NCBI GenBank assembly: GCA_019913005.1
Contig: JAIOHL010000186.1
Coordinates: forward strand, 1-57,861
From: Anaerolineae bacterium
GTDB lineage: Bacteria; Chloroflexota; Anaerolineae; Aggregatilineales; J027
Length of the DNA: 57,861 nt
Reading direction: 5' to 3'
The notes below the pieces were generated by a model. The model made no database searches, was not told the DNA's origin, and saw nothing but the letters and a program-made list of their open reading frames with translations. Of the stretch, positions 1 to 7,954 are shown piece by piece. The translations under genes and the position numbers were made by a program. Every line of letters begins with the position of its first letter. The first letter of the stretch is position 1.

Positions 1-387
1 GAAACCACCATGTCCGTGCAAACCCTGACATGGCTGCCCAACCCTGATCCCTGTCAGCAGTTGAATTTTGAGGTATGGATTGATGGTCAATTGATGGGTC
101 AAACCAGTGAATCACGTTGGTTGTTGCCCGCCCCGCTGACCCACGATATTCAATGGCAAGTCATTACGATAGATGCACAAGGCAATCGAACCCCCGGCCC
201 AACATGGCGCGTCTATGCCCCTGTCGAAGGTTGGGCCAACACCCCACCCAACTTTGCAACTGCCCAAATGAAACCCGCCGATGAAAAATCGGTTTTACCC
301 ATATCTTGGTGGATATTGGGTCTATTATTTGCTAGCTTGGGTCTCATTGTGCTAGGGGGCATGGGCTGGCGCATGATCCGCCGCTAG
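1..387 (+). CDS. C-terminal part of a membrane-anchored, Fn3-like extracellular protein (5' truncated by window)
   Basis: The reading frame is open from base 1, and the first ATG (base 10) has no ribosome binding site, so this is probably the end of a longer gene entering from the left. The visible part has a beta-rich segment resembling a fibronectin-III or Ig-like module (alternating Trp and Tyr, ending in TWRVYAP around residue 70). A hydrophobic stretch follows (about residues 98-120, starting ISWWILGLLF), then a short Arg-rich tail. That is the layout of a protein anchored by a C-terminal transmembrane helix with its domains outside the cell. No enzymatic motif is visible and the function is unknown. 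It is followed by 111 bases and then htpG. Confidence 0.55.
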   Translation, partial: ETTMSVQTLTWLPNPDPCQQLNFEVWIDGQLMGQTSESRWLLPAPLTHDIQWQVITIDAQGNRTPGPTWRVYAPVEGWANTPPNFATAQMKPADEKSVLPISWWILGLLFASLGLIVLGGMGWRMIRR

Positions 388-498
388 AAAATCTGCTATA
401 AATTTTGCCCGCCTCCAACGTAATTCCTACACTCATGGGGTAAAGTGTTGTGCTGAAAAATTCCGAATGCAAATGTCAATTCAAGAGGTAGGATTTTT

Positions 499-2379
499 AT
501 GGCCGAGTCATTTACCTTTCAGGCGGAAATCCGCCAATTATTGTATACGCTGGTTCATTCTCTCTATACCGAACGTGAGATATTTCTGCGCGAACTCATC
601 TCGAACGCCTCCGATGCGCTCAATCGAATGCAGTTTGAATTATTGACCAACCGCGATGTACGGGATGTAGACGCCCAACTTGCTATCGAGATTGAAGCCA
701 ATGAAGAAGCGGGCACACTCACCATTCGAGATACGGGTGTCGGCATGACCCGCCAAGAACTGATCGAAAATCTTGGCACGATTTCCCAAAGCGGGGTGCG
801 GGCATTTTTGGAACAGGCCAAATCCACCAACGGGCAAATTGCGACGGATTTAATTGGACAGTTCGGTGTAGGTTTCTACAGCATTTTTATGGTCGCGGAT
901 GAGGTCGTCGTCAATACCCTGTCCTATCAACCGGATTCACTGGCTTATCGCTGGATTTCTCGTGGCGAAGAATCCTATGAAATCGAAGAAGGCGACAAGG
1001 ATGTTCGCGGCACGGAGGTCGTCCTCAAATTAAAAGACGACGCGAAGGACTTTTTGAAAGACTACACCCTCCGCAAAATCGTACAGACCCATTCCAATTA
1101 CATCGCCTTCCCCATCTATATCGGTGAGAGCGAAGAACCAGCCAATGCTCGTCAAGCGATCTGGCGGCGACCTGCCAGCGAGGTCAGCGATGAAGATTAC
1201 CACAATTTCTATCGCGCCCTGACGATGGATTTTGAAGCGCCATTGGCCCATATCCATACCTCCGCCGATGCCCCGGTGCAATACTATGCCCTGCTCTATC
1301 TACCCGCCAAAGCCGAACGTAATATGTTCAGCCTGCGCAAAGAACCCGGCTTGCAGTTGTATGCACGTAAAGTCCTGATTCAAGATTATTGCACCGATTT
1401 GCTGCCCGAATATCTCTATTTTGTGCAGGGTGCAGTAGATAGTGAAGACCTGCCGCTGAATGTCTCGCGTGAAACCGTACAGGCCAATAAGCTCATGGCC
1501 GGGTTAAAGAAGGCCATCACCGGACGTATTCTGCGTTATCTGAACGACCTCGCCAAAAATGATACCGAAAAATACGCCGCATTTTGGGCAGAATTTGGCC
1601 CATTTTTCAAACAGGGCATGATTGCCGACCCAGATAACCGTGATCGTCTACAGGCCCTCCTGCGTTTCTACAGCACCCGCAGTGAAGATTCCCTGACCAG
1701 CCTACAAGACTATGTGGAACGGATGCAGGAAGTCGAAAATCAGCAGGAGATCTATTATGTACTGGGGGATAGCAAATCCGTTGCCTCCCACAGTCCTCAC
1801 CTTGACCCCTTCCGTGAACGGGGTATCGAAGTGTTGTATTTCACCGAGACAGTAGACAGCTTTTTGATTAACTCGCTGTTTGAATTTAACGGCCACAAAC
1901 TCCGCAATGTGGATGATGAAAGCCTCGACCTATCCGAGATTGGCTCACCCCAAGAACCCGAAGCCGCCAATGAGCCACTCGAAGAGGATTCGCTGGAAGG
2001 TGTCCGCAGTCGCTTTGCCGATATTCTAGGGGATCGGGTGCAGTCCGTCCGCATTAGCAAGGTGTTGACGGGTAACAATCCGGCCCGCTTGGTATCCCCC
2101 GAAGGCACGCTTGACCGCCACACCCAGCGCGTCTATCGCATGTTGGAGCGTGATTATGAAGTTCCACGCAAGATTTTGGAACTCAACCCGCGCCATACCC
2201 TGATGCACAACTTAGCTAATTTGATGCAGGCCGATGCCGAAAATCCATTGGTCGAAGTCACCATCGAGCAAATTTACGAAAATGCGCTCTTGTTGGATGG
2301 CCTTCATCCCAATCCCGCCGAGATGGTCAGCCGGATTCAGGCACTTATGGAAGCCGCCACAAGTCGTCATTCCGATTAG
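499..2379 (+). CDS. htpG: Hsp90-family molecular chaperone HtpG
   Basis: Cytosolic ATP-dependent chaperone. At 626 residues it is full length for bacterial HtpG. The N-terminal GHKL ATPase domain shows the helix with catalytic Glu32 and Asn36 (ELISNASDAL), the DTGVGMT segment, and the lid/Gly-rich loop GQFGVGFYS. The middle domain has the conserved LPLNVSRE segment, and the C-terminal dimerisation domain reaches the end. There is no MEEVD tail, as expected in bacteria. The start is the ATG at 499, preceded by a GAGGTAGGA ribosome binding site. No CIRCE-type inverted repeat was seen in the 111-base upstream gap. The gene stands alone, with the convergent RNA ligase gene 48 bases downstream. 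Confidence 0.97.
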   Translation: MAESFTFQAEIRQLLYTLVHSLYTEREIFLRELISNASDALNRMQFELLTNRDVRDVDAQLAIEIEANEEAGTLTIRDTGVGMTRQELIENLGTISQSGVRAFLEQAKSTNGQIATDLIGQFGVGFYSIFMVADEVVVNTLSYQPDSLAYRWISRGEESYEIEEGDKDVRGTEVVLKLKDDAKDFLKDYTLRKIVQTHSNYIAFPIYIGESEEPANARQAIWRRPASEVSDEDYHNFYRALTMDFEAPLAHIHTSADAPVQYYALLYLPAKAERNMFSLRKEPGLQLYARKVLIQDYCTDLLPEYLYFVQGAVDSEDLPLNVSRETVQANKLMAGLKKAITGRILRYLNDLAKNDTEKYAAFWAEFGPFFKQGMIADPDNRDRLQALLRFYSTRSEDSLTSLQDYVERMQEVENQQEIYYVLGDSKSVASHSPHLDPFRERGIEVLYFTETVDSFLINSLFEFNGHKLRNVDDESLDLSEIGSPQEPEAANEPLEEDSLEGVRSRFADILGDRVQSVRISKVLTGNNPARLVSPEGTLDRHTQRVYRMLERDYEVPRKILELNPRHTLMHNLANLMQADAENPLVEVTIEQIYENALLLDGLHPNPAEMVSRIQALMEAATSRHSD

Positions 2380-2427
2380 AGGCTATTTCTTGAGAGGGCA
2401 GGTTTTTACAGCCTGCCCTTTTAGCAC

Positions 2428-3009
2428 CTACTCAGGCCACTTATAGCCAAAATCGCGGCGCTTGATTTTGACCATACGACCATCGGGGTGATGCCACACA
2501 ATCCCCTCAACTTTGTGTTCCCCTAACCACAGCTTCAACCCCTCAAAATCGCGGGGTGGCTCGGTTTCCCAGACCACAAACAGCGGATCGCCATGTCGTA
2601 TCAATTGATGCTGATTCAATTTATAGGGATTGCCCTGCACCTTTGGCCCAATTAATTCATACGTCCCCTCACGTTCTTCGGGTGATGTCGTCGCCAGCAA
2701 GTGATCCCACGCCTCCCAATGCCATTTATCATCGGGCTTATGGGCGTCAACTGCCAACCATCCGGGCCAATGACCTGTAATCGGGTCGGGGTCTTGGGCA
2801 GATACAAATCCTTCCGGTGGGTTCTTGCCCTTTTTAGCATCATAGCGTTTGTACAGCACCCCATCTTGAATCAGGCAGGAGGTCCCATCCCATTTAGGGG
2901 TGGGTGTCCCTTCGCCTTCAATAACCCACTCCGCCCCTTCAACCACTTCATCATAAACTAGCCGTGTGCCCTCATAGTCGCGTTTGAACAGTGAGACAAT
3001 TTTCTTCAC
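2428..3009 (-). CDS. compact RNA ligase / covalent nucleotidyltransferase, RLIG1 (DUF5565)-like
   Basis: The 193-residue protein carries the motifs of the ATP-dependent ligase superfamily in the right order. Motif I is KWDG with the presumed adenylated Lys39. A YELIGPKVQGNPY segment sits where motif IIIa lies. Motif IV is EGIVW (Glu168) and motif V is KIKRRDF (Lys181, Lys183). The KWDGT-x-C context and small size resemble the vertebrate RNA ligase RLIG1 (C12orf29, DUF5565) more than T4 Rnl1, T4 Rnl2 or DNA ligase; this assignment is from memory of the family. The start is GTG at 3009, with a GGAAAGGA ribosome binding site lying between the upstream propeller gene's stop and this start. The two genes are 15 bases apart and probably co-transcribed. 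Substrate and role are unknown; joining of broken RNA is an inference. Confidence 0.72.
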   Translation of the reverse strand: MKKIVSLFKRDYEGTRLVYDEVVEGAEWVIEGEGTPTPKWDGTSCLIQDGVLYKRYDAKKGKNPPEGFVSAQDPDPITGHWPGWLAVDAHKPDDKWHWEAWDHLLATTSPEEREGTYELIGPKVQGNPYKLNQHQLIRHGDPLFVVWETEPPRDFEGLKLWLGEHKVEGIVWHHPDGRMVKIKRRDFGYKWPE

Positions 3010-3024
3010 GAACCGTCCTTTCCG

Positions 3025-4332
3025 TTAGCGTTTAGCAAAAGTGAACATATACCCAAACAGTAATACACGCACATACGCGCCGTCGTCCCCCACCGAGGAT
3101 TGAACCATCGTCATTCCCTCCCCATATTCTTCAGATGAAAATCTAAACAACCTCAGGGGCATGTTCGACTCATTAGGCGGCAGCAAGGGTAACGCCGATA
3201 CCCCAAAATCAGGAGTATTAACGTTAAAATACACCACATAACTGCCATCAGGCGTCACCACACCCGCCCGCATCACATCATAAAGGCCAGTCACTTCATC
3301 AGCCGTCGAAGGCTGAGTAAAGCTGGTTTCATCGGGGACCCCACTAAAATCAATTAAGGTCATGACTTCCGCCGTATCCACGTGAATCGCATAAACTGGC
3401 TCCGCCGCCGCCGTATATTGTGGTGAAGAAGTCGCTACGACGAGATATTGACCGTCACCACTCCACCCTAGGCCCTTAAACTGCCAAAAATCACCTTGAT
3501 ACCATGATGGAACACCCGACTGGAGAAGTTCCGATAGGGTCGTAATCTGGCGAATGTCACCGCTTGCAGTATCCAAGATCAAAATACTTTGTACTAGGCT
3601 AGGATCAGCCGGGTTTAAGGCAAAAGCTATGAATTGACCATCGGGCGATAAAACCACACTACCACCCAGAACATCCCATCGAGAACTATAGAGAGCACTT
3701 CCATCCCCTTGCATCCAACTGGTCAAGTCAGACACTAACTCAGGTGTACCAACCTTTGCCAACCCATCCGTCAATACAATTCGCTGAAGGCTAATAGGTC
3801 GTGCCGATGAGGAAGCGTTATCCCAAAAAATACGGACGAAATACAAGGTATTTTCTGGCCCCCAAACTGAGAAATAATCTAGGTTGGCAGGATCCATGTC
3901 ATCGCTAATAAAATCTCCTTGAAGGTTGTCCTCGGTGAGATTCACGAGTTGCTGGGTTTCAAAATCAAACACCCACAGGTCGCTTTCCATAAAACGAAAC
4001 AGGTTCTCGTGAAAGGCCAAGTAACGGCTATCCGGCGACCATGTAAAATCAGTCATCCCGCGTAATGAACTATTGGTGGCAATACACGCTGTCGTGGCTG
4101 TGGCAATTTGGTAGCTACAAAGCGAGGCGTCGTCGGGCCATACCAATGTAGACCCATCTGGTGAAATCGTCATATACTGAGTATCGCCAACTTCATCTAA
4201 CCTTTGATACTCCACGAATTCCAAAATGGGTGGTGTAGCAGCAGGGCGAGAATGGGGGTCATTGGGTGTTACAGGGGTGAGTGTCGTGATGCTCGACAGG
4301 CCGACAAGCATCAACACAAGAGAGCGTAGCAT
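3025..4332 (-). CDS. secreted TolB/WD40-like beta-propeller protein (paralog 1)
   Basis: The protein is predicted to be exported: the N-terminus MLRSLVLMLVGLSS is followed by a Thr/Pro-rich stretch. The body carries repeated propeller blades of the PD40/TolB type, with the recurring signatures ISPDGS, WSPDSRYLAF, LSPDGQFIAF, WSGDGQYLVV and TPDGSYVVYF. The start at 4332 is preferred over the in-frame upstream Met at 4359. It has a GGAAGGG ribosome binding site, the paralog starts the same way, and the longer version would run into a terminator hairpin. No catalytic domain is attached, so it is probably a binding or scaffold protein. It lies just upstream of the RNA ligase gene on the same strand and is the second copy of a tandem duplication. 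Confidence 0.8.
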   Translation of the reverse strand: MLRSLVLMLVGLSSITTLTPVTPNDPHSRPAATPPILEFVEYQRLDEVGDTQYMTISPDGSTLVWPDDASLCSYQIATATTACIATNSSLRGMTDFTWSPDSRYLAFHENLFRFMESDLWVFDFETQQLVNLTEDNLQGDFISDDMDPANLDYFSVWGPENTLYFVRIFWDNASSSARPISLQRIVLTDGLAKVGTPELVSDLTSWMQGDGSALYSSRWDVLGGSVVLSPDGQFIAFALNPADPSLVQSILILDTASGDIRQITTLSELLQSGVPSWYQGDFWQFKGLGWSGDGQYLVVATSSPQYTAAAEPVYAIHVDTAEVMTLIDFSGVPDETSFTQPSTADEVTGLYDVMRAGVVTPDGSYVVYFNVNTPDFGVSALPLLPPNESNMPLRLFRFSSEEYGEGMTMVQSSVGDDGAYVRVLLFGYMFTFAKR

Positions 4333-4350
4333 GTTTTCCCTTCCTTGTCT

Positions 4351-4391
4351 AAAAAACAAAAAATGGCAACCTGCCCACTAGGATGCCATTT
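4351..4391 (-). terminator. Rho-independent terminator between the propeller paralogs
   Basis: Read on the minus strand, an 8-bp stem (AAATGGCA pairing with TGCCATTT) is followed by a T-rich run ending in TTTTTTG and further Ts. It lies downstream of paralog 2 (after the pseudogene scrap) and upstream of paralog 1. It is related in sequence to the hairpin at 5833-5881, which shows that the hairpin was part of the duplicated unit. Confidence 0.75.
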
Positions 4392-4449
4392 AGGGGGAAA
4401 AAGTTCCAAGTCACTATTGGGGAAGATTGCGACACTCCTGACTTGCCTG

Positions 4450-4497
4450 CCGCCGTGCCATCACAATCGAACTTGAACAGAGAAGGATATTCTTCAC
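4450..4497 (-). pseudogene. frameshifted 5' fragment of the RNA ligase gene, left by tandem duplication
   Basis: Immediately downstream of paralog 2, the minus strand carries a GGAAAGGA ribosome binding site and GTGAAGAA start followed by about 45 bases that align with the first codons of the intact RNA ligase gene at 3009. Shared stretches include CTGTTCAA and the GGCAC segment further on. One base is missing after codon 4, which shifts the frame. If the base is restored the peptide reads L-F-K-x-D-x-x-G-T, as in the intact gene (LFKRDYEGT). Homology fades below about 4450. The fragment cannot encode a ligase; it marks one end of the duplicated segment. Confidence 0.78.
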
Positions 4498-4512
4498 AAC
4501 TCATCCTTTCCA

Positions 4513-5820
4513 TTAACGTTTAGCAAAGGTATACATATACCCCAGCAGGAGTACCCGTACATATTCACCGTCATCCCCCGCTGTGGATTGAAACATCGGC
4601 ATGGACCCTGCAAATTCATTCAATGGATAATTAAACAACCTTAGCGGAGTATTTGAGTTATTGGGCGGTAGCAAAGGTAGCCCCGATACCCCCACATCTG
4701 AGCCATTGAGATTGAAATAGATCACATAGCTACCATCAGGTGTCATGGTTGCTGCCCGAATGAGATCATATCGCCCTGAGACCTGATCGGCGATGGAAGA
4801 AACCACAAAACTCTGTTGATCTGGCACGCCACTAAAGTCAATCAAGGTCATGGCCTCGCCGTTATTTATCTCTATAGCATAGGTCGGTTCAGCCGATGCT
4901 GCTTGGGTGGAAGAAATGGTGGTTGCCACCAAATATTGACCATCCCCACTCCAACCAAGGCCATTTAGCCAAAGGTAAGTCTCACTCCATGATGGAATGC
5001 CGAACTGAACTAAATCCGATAAAGTAGCGATTTGGTGTGCCTCGCCACTTACAACATCCACAATCCAGACACTTTGGTCTTTGCTCGGGTCAGATGGACG
5101 CACCAAAAAAGCCAGCTTTTGACCATCGGGGGATAGAGACACGCTACCGTCCAATACATCCGCCCTAGCGCCGTAGACAGCAAAAGGTTCGTCTTTTACA
5201 TAAGTCAAATCAGCCACCAATATGGGATCATTGGCGTTTTCCAGCCCATTCGCCAAAGTGAACCGATAGAGATTAAAGGGTACAGGGACATCTTGCCCAT
5301 AAGAGGTACGGAAGAAGTAGAGAATATCGTTTGCCCCCCAAACAGGCGCATAGTCCAACTCCAACGTAACACCGTCATCTGGAAGAGCATCGTCAATTAC
5401 ACCATCATCCGTTAGGTTGACCAACTGCCGCGTTTCAAAATCAAACACCCAGAGGTCACTTTCATAAAACCTTAGAAATAGATCCTCGTGAAAGGCAAGA
5501 TAACGGCTGTCTGGCGACCACGTGAAACCCGTCATCACACGCACTGTCACGTCACCAGTGGAGATACACTCGGTTGCTTCCGAAGCAATTTCATAAACGC
5601 AAAAGGCGGTGTCGTCGGGCCATACCAACTTCGACCCGTCCGGCGAAATCGTCATGTTACGAGTGTCCCCCAGTTCATCCAATTTTTGATATTCCACAAA
5701 CTCCAAGACTGGCGGCGTGGTTACTTGATGAGGGGCTGTCGGATTATTAGGGGTCAATGTAGGAATAAGGCTTGTTAAGCCGCACAAACTGGCTAACATC
5801 AATAGAAGTGAGCGTAGCAT
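4513..5820 (-). CDS. secreted TolB/WD40-like beta-propeller protein (paralog 2)
   Basis: 435 residues, alignable end to end with the neighbouring copy. Both have an MLRSL-type signal sequence, then FVEYQKLDELGDT and the blade signatures ISPDGSKLVWPDD, WSPDSRYLAFHED, SDLWVFDFET, LSPDGQKLAF and TPDGSYVIYF. By eye roughly 60 percent of residues match paralog 1, so the duplication is not recent. The start at 5820 has the same GGAAGGG ribosome binding site as the copy. No enzymatic residues are recognisable. It is probably an exported propeller with a binding role. It is followed by the RNA ligase scrap and a terminator, while paralog 1 is followed by the intact ligase gene. Confidence 0.8.
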   Translation of the reverse strand: MLRSLLLMLASLCGLTSLIPTLTPNNPTAPHQVTTPPVLEFVEYQKLDELGDTRNMTISPDGSKLVWPDDTAFCVYEIASEATECISTGDVTVRVMTGFTWSPDSRYLAFHEDLFLRFYESDLWVFDFETRQLVNLTDDGVIDDALPDDGVTLELDYAPVWGANDILYFFRTSYGQDVPVPFNLYRFTLANGLENANDPILVADLTYVKDEPFAVYGARADVLDGSVSLSPDGQKLAFLVRPSDPSKDQSVWIVDVVSGEAHQIATLSDLVQFGIPSWSETYLWLNGLGWSGDGQYLVATTISSTQAASAEPTYAIEINNGEAMTLIDFSGVPDQQSFVVSSIADQVSGRYDLIRAATMTPDGSYVIYFNLNGSDVGVSGLPLLPPNNSNTPLRLFNYPLNEFAGSMPMFQSTAGDDGEYVRVLLLGYMYTFAKR

Positions 5821-5832
5821 AGTTTCCCTTCC

Positions 5833-5881
5833 TCAAAAACAAAAAGTGGCATTCCCATCTGCTCTATAAGGATGCCACTTT
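5833..5881 (-). terminator. Rho-independent terminator after the rlmB-type gene
   Basis: On the minus strand a 10-bp perfect stem (AAAGTGGCAT with ATGCCACTTT) is followed by TTGTTTTTG. It lies 35 bases downstream of the stop of the SpoU methyltransferase gene and upstream of propeller paralog 2. Confidence 0.8.
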
Positions 5882-5915
5882 GTGATGAAAAGTTCCAATG
5901 AGGCTTTTGACGGAT

Positions 5916-6692
5916 TTATTCAGCGGCTTGTGGCTGCTTCCATCCCTGCCATCCTCGTGCCTGCCATGCCGCATAGACCGCCACTGCCCCCACTGTCGCC
6001 ACGTTCAGGCTTTCAACCGAACCACGCATCGGCAGTGTCACCAGCAAATCACACGTCTCCCGCACCAATCGGCGCAGCCCTTCCCCCTCACTGCCCAATA
6101 CCAACCCCAAACTCATATCCAAATCCACCTTATCGAGCGGCTTGACGTTCGGGCCAATATCAAGACCGACCAACCAGACATTTTCTTCCTGCAATTTTTT
6201 CATCGTGTTGACCAAGTTTGTGACCTGTGACACCCGCAAATGCTCTACCGCACCCGATGAAGCTGCTACCACTGCCGGAGTCACCGCCACACTGCGTTTG
6301 ACCTGCATAATCACGCCATGCACCCCCACCGCATCCGCCACCCGCAGCAGCACCCCAACGTTTTGTGGGTCTTTGAGCAAATCCAGCAGCAGGATAAATG
6401 GCTTTTCATCGCGCTGCTTGGCGACCTCAAAAATATCTTCTAGCTCAACATAGGGATAGCCCGCTGTCCGCAAAACCACCCCTTGATGATTGCCCTCGTT
6501 CGTTGCCAAATCATCCACAATCCGACGAGGCACACGGCGCACTTCTACCCCTTTGGCCTGTGCTGTGTTGATGATGTCGGTGATGATATTTTTCTCTTCT
6601 GTCCCCTCAGCAATCAGCACCTGCTGAAACTGCCGCCGTCCTGCCCGCAAAGTTTCTAACACGGGCCAACGTCCATAAATGAAATCTGACAT
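5916..6692 (-). CDS. rlmB: SpoU/TrmH-family rRNA 2'-O-methyltransferase (RlmB type)
   Basis: Predicted SAM-dependent methyltransferase of the SPOUT (trefoil-knot) fold that methylates the 2'-OH of a 23S rRNA guanosine (position 2251 in E. coli). An N-terminal L30e-like substrate-binding domain starts at FIYGRWPVLETL. The SpoU domain has the three class motifs: LDLLKDPQNVGVLLR, then LGSEGEGLRRLV, then the knot segment ending SVESLNVATVGAVAVY. About 258 residues is normal for the family. The ATG at 6692 is chosen because the longer frame would need a TTG at 6710 and the family begins near xxFIYGRxPV. A close paralog such as TrmH acting on another site cannot be excluded. Confidence 0.88.
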   Translation of the reverse strand: MSDFIYGRWPVLETLRAGRRQFQQVLIAEGTEEKNIITDIINTAQAKGVEVRRVPRRIVDDLATNEGNHQGVVLRTAGYPYVELEDIFEVAKQRDEKPFILLLDLLKDPQNVGVLLRVADAVGVHGVIMQVKRSVAVTPAVVAASSGAVEHLRVSQVTNLVNTMKKLQEENVWLVGLDIGPNVKPLDKVDLDMSLGLVLGSEGEGLRRLVRETCDLLVTLPMRGSVESLNVATVGAVAVYAAWQARGWQGWKQPQAAE

Positions 6693-6842
6693 GTCGAAAT
6701 TACGCTCCAAACCGCTGCATGTGTGGTTGTCTATATGTTTGTTTTAAAGTAACCCCGCCGAACCAGTGACGATTCAGGGGTCTATTCCCCGGCACATTCT
6801 ATCTTACAGGAGATTAACCGCATCTGAGAATCCCGACCATGC

Positions 6843-6870
6843 TTGTCCCTGCCCAAACGCTTGTTATAAT
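6843..6870 (+). promoter_or_regulatory. putative sigma-70 promoter of the DUF1295 gene
   Basis: A perfect TATAAT lies at 6865-6870, with a TTGTCC (4 of 6 to TTGACA) at 6843-6848 and a 16-base spacer. It lies 28 bases upstream of the start codon of the next gene. Confidence 0.5.
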
Positions 6871-6897
6871 GCCTTCATCTGAGTGGAGAGGATGCCT

Positions 6898-7686
6898 ATG
6901 TCTTTTTTCGAGATTTTTGCACTCGGCGGCTTGGTCATTGGGGTCTATGTCACCCTGCTGTGGCTCGTCAGTCTAGTCATCAAAAATGCCAGCATCATTG
7001 ATATTTTCTGGGGATTAGGCTTTGTACTGGCGACCAGTGTCTATTTCCTATCCAGCAATGATGGCTACACAGGTCGTCAATTCTTGGTGTTGGCCCTTGT
7101 CTCCATTTGGGGTATTCGGCTCTCTGCCCATATTGGCCGACGCAACATCGGCAAGGGTGAAGATTTCCGCTATGCCAATTGGCGGCGTCAATATGCCGAA
7201 AAATGGTGGTGGCGCAGCTATTTGCAGGTATTCCTCCTGCAAGGTGTAATTCTGTGGCTCATCTCAACCCCGCTCCTTGCCGCGCAATATCACGACACTC
7301 CCGACCACTTCACTATTTTGGACTTCTTAGGGCTGCTGGTCTGGGGCATCGGTTTTTTCTTTGAGGCAGCAGGTGATTGGCAGTTGATGGTCTTTAAAGC
7401 CGACCCTGCCAACAAAGGCAAGGTACTCAACACTGGCCTATGGCACTATACCCGCCATCCCAATTATTTCGGTGATGCGACCCTGTGGTGGGGTTATTTT
7501 CTAATCGCCCTCACCACCCCCTACGGCTTTTTGACGATTTACGCGCCAGCTTTCATGACTTTCTTGCTGATGAAAGTTTCCGGTGTGGCGATGCTCGAAA
7601 AAACGTTGGTCGAAACCAAGCCACAATACCGCGATTATGTGCAGGCCACCAATGCGTTCTTCCCCGGCCCACCCCGCACATCTTGA
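6898..7686 (+). CDS. DUF1295 / steroid 5-alpha-reductase-fold integral membrane protein
   Basis: Multi-pass membrane protein of about 262 residues with six or more hydrophobic helices. It carries the C-terminal signature of the DUF1295 / isoprenylcysteine-methyltransferase-like group: LNTGLWHYTRHPNYFGD, then an ETKPQYRDYV near the end. Members are related to steroid reductases and to phospholipid or isoprenoid methyltransferases, but most bacterial DUF1295 proteins have no assigned reaction. The third possible start (ATG at 6898) is preferred because the GGAGAGG ribosome binding site at 6885-6891 is six bases away from it and too close to the ATG at 6892. It is monocistronic; the promoter of the following tRNA overlaps its stop codon. 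Confidence 0.82.
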   Translation: MSFFEIFALGGLVIGVYVTLLWLVSLVIKNASIIDIFWGLGFVLATSVYFLSSNDGYTGRQFLVLALVSIWGIRLSAHIGRRNIGKGEDFRYANWRRQYAEKWWWRSYLQVFLLQGVILWLISTPLLAAQYHDTPDHFTILDFLGLLVWGIGFFFEAAGDWQLMVFKADPANKGKVLNTGLWHYTRHPNYFGDATLWWGYFLIALTTPYGFLTIYAPAFMTFLLMKVSGVAMLEKTLVETKPQYRDYVQATNAFFPGPPRTS

Positions 7687-7712
7687 CAGGCGGCGCGGCA
7701 GACTGATACAAT
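7683..7712 (+). promoter_or_regulatory. strong sigma-70 promoter of tRNA-Ala
   Basis: A perfect TTGACA (7683-7688) and TACAAT (7707-7712) are separated by 18 bases, with the tRNA beginning 12 bases after the -10 box. The -35 box overlaps the stop codon of the preceding gene. Confidence 0.8.
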
Positions 7713-7723
7713 CCTAAATAAAT

Positions 7724-7796
<73 letters not shown>

Positions 7797-7954
7797 CAAT
7801 TCATCACCCCAAATGCTTCTCCCGCTCTATATCTAACACCTATAACCTCATCCTCAATCTGTTGATATTGGTCTAAACCAACCCTATCTATATACTTAAA
7901 AAGCGCTGCACTAAATATCGCCGTCTATTAGCTTAACGGATAGGGCCTCGAAAG

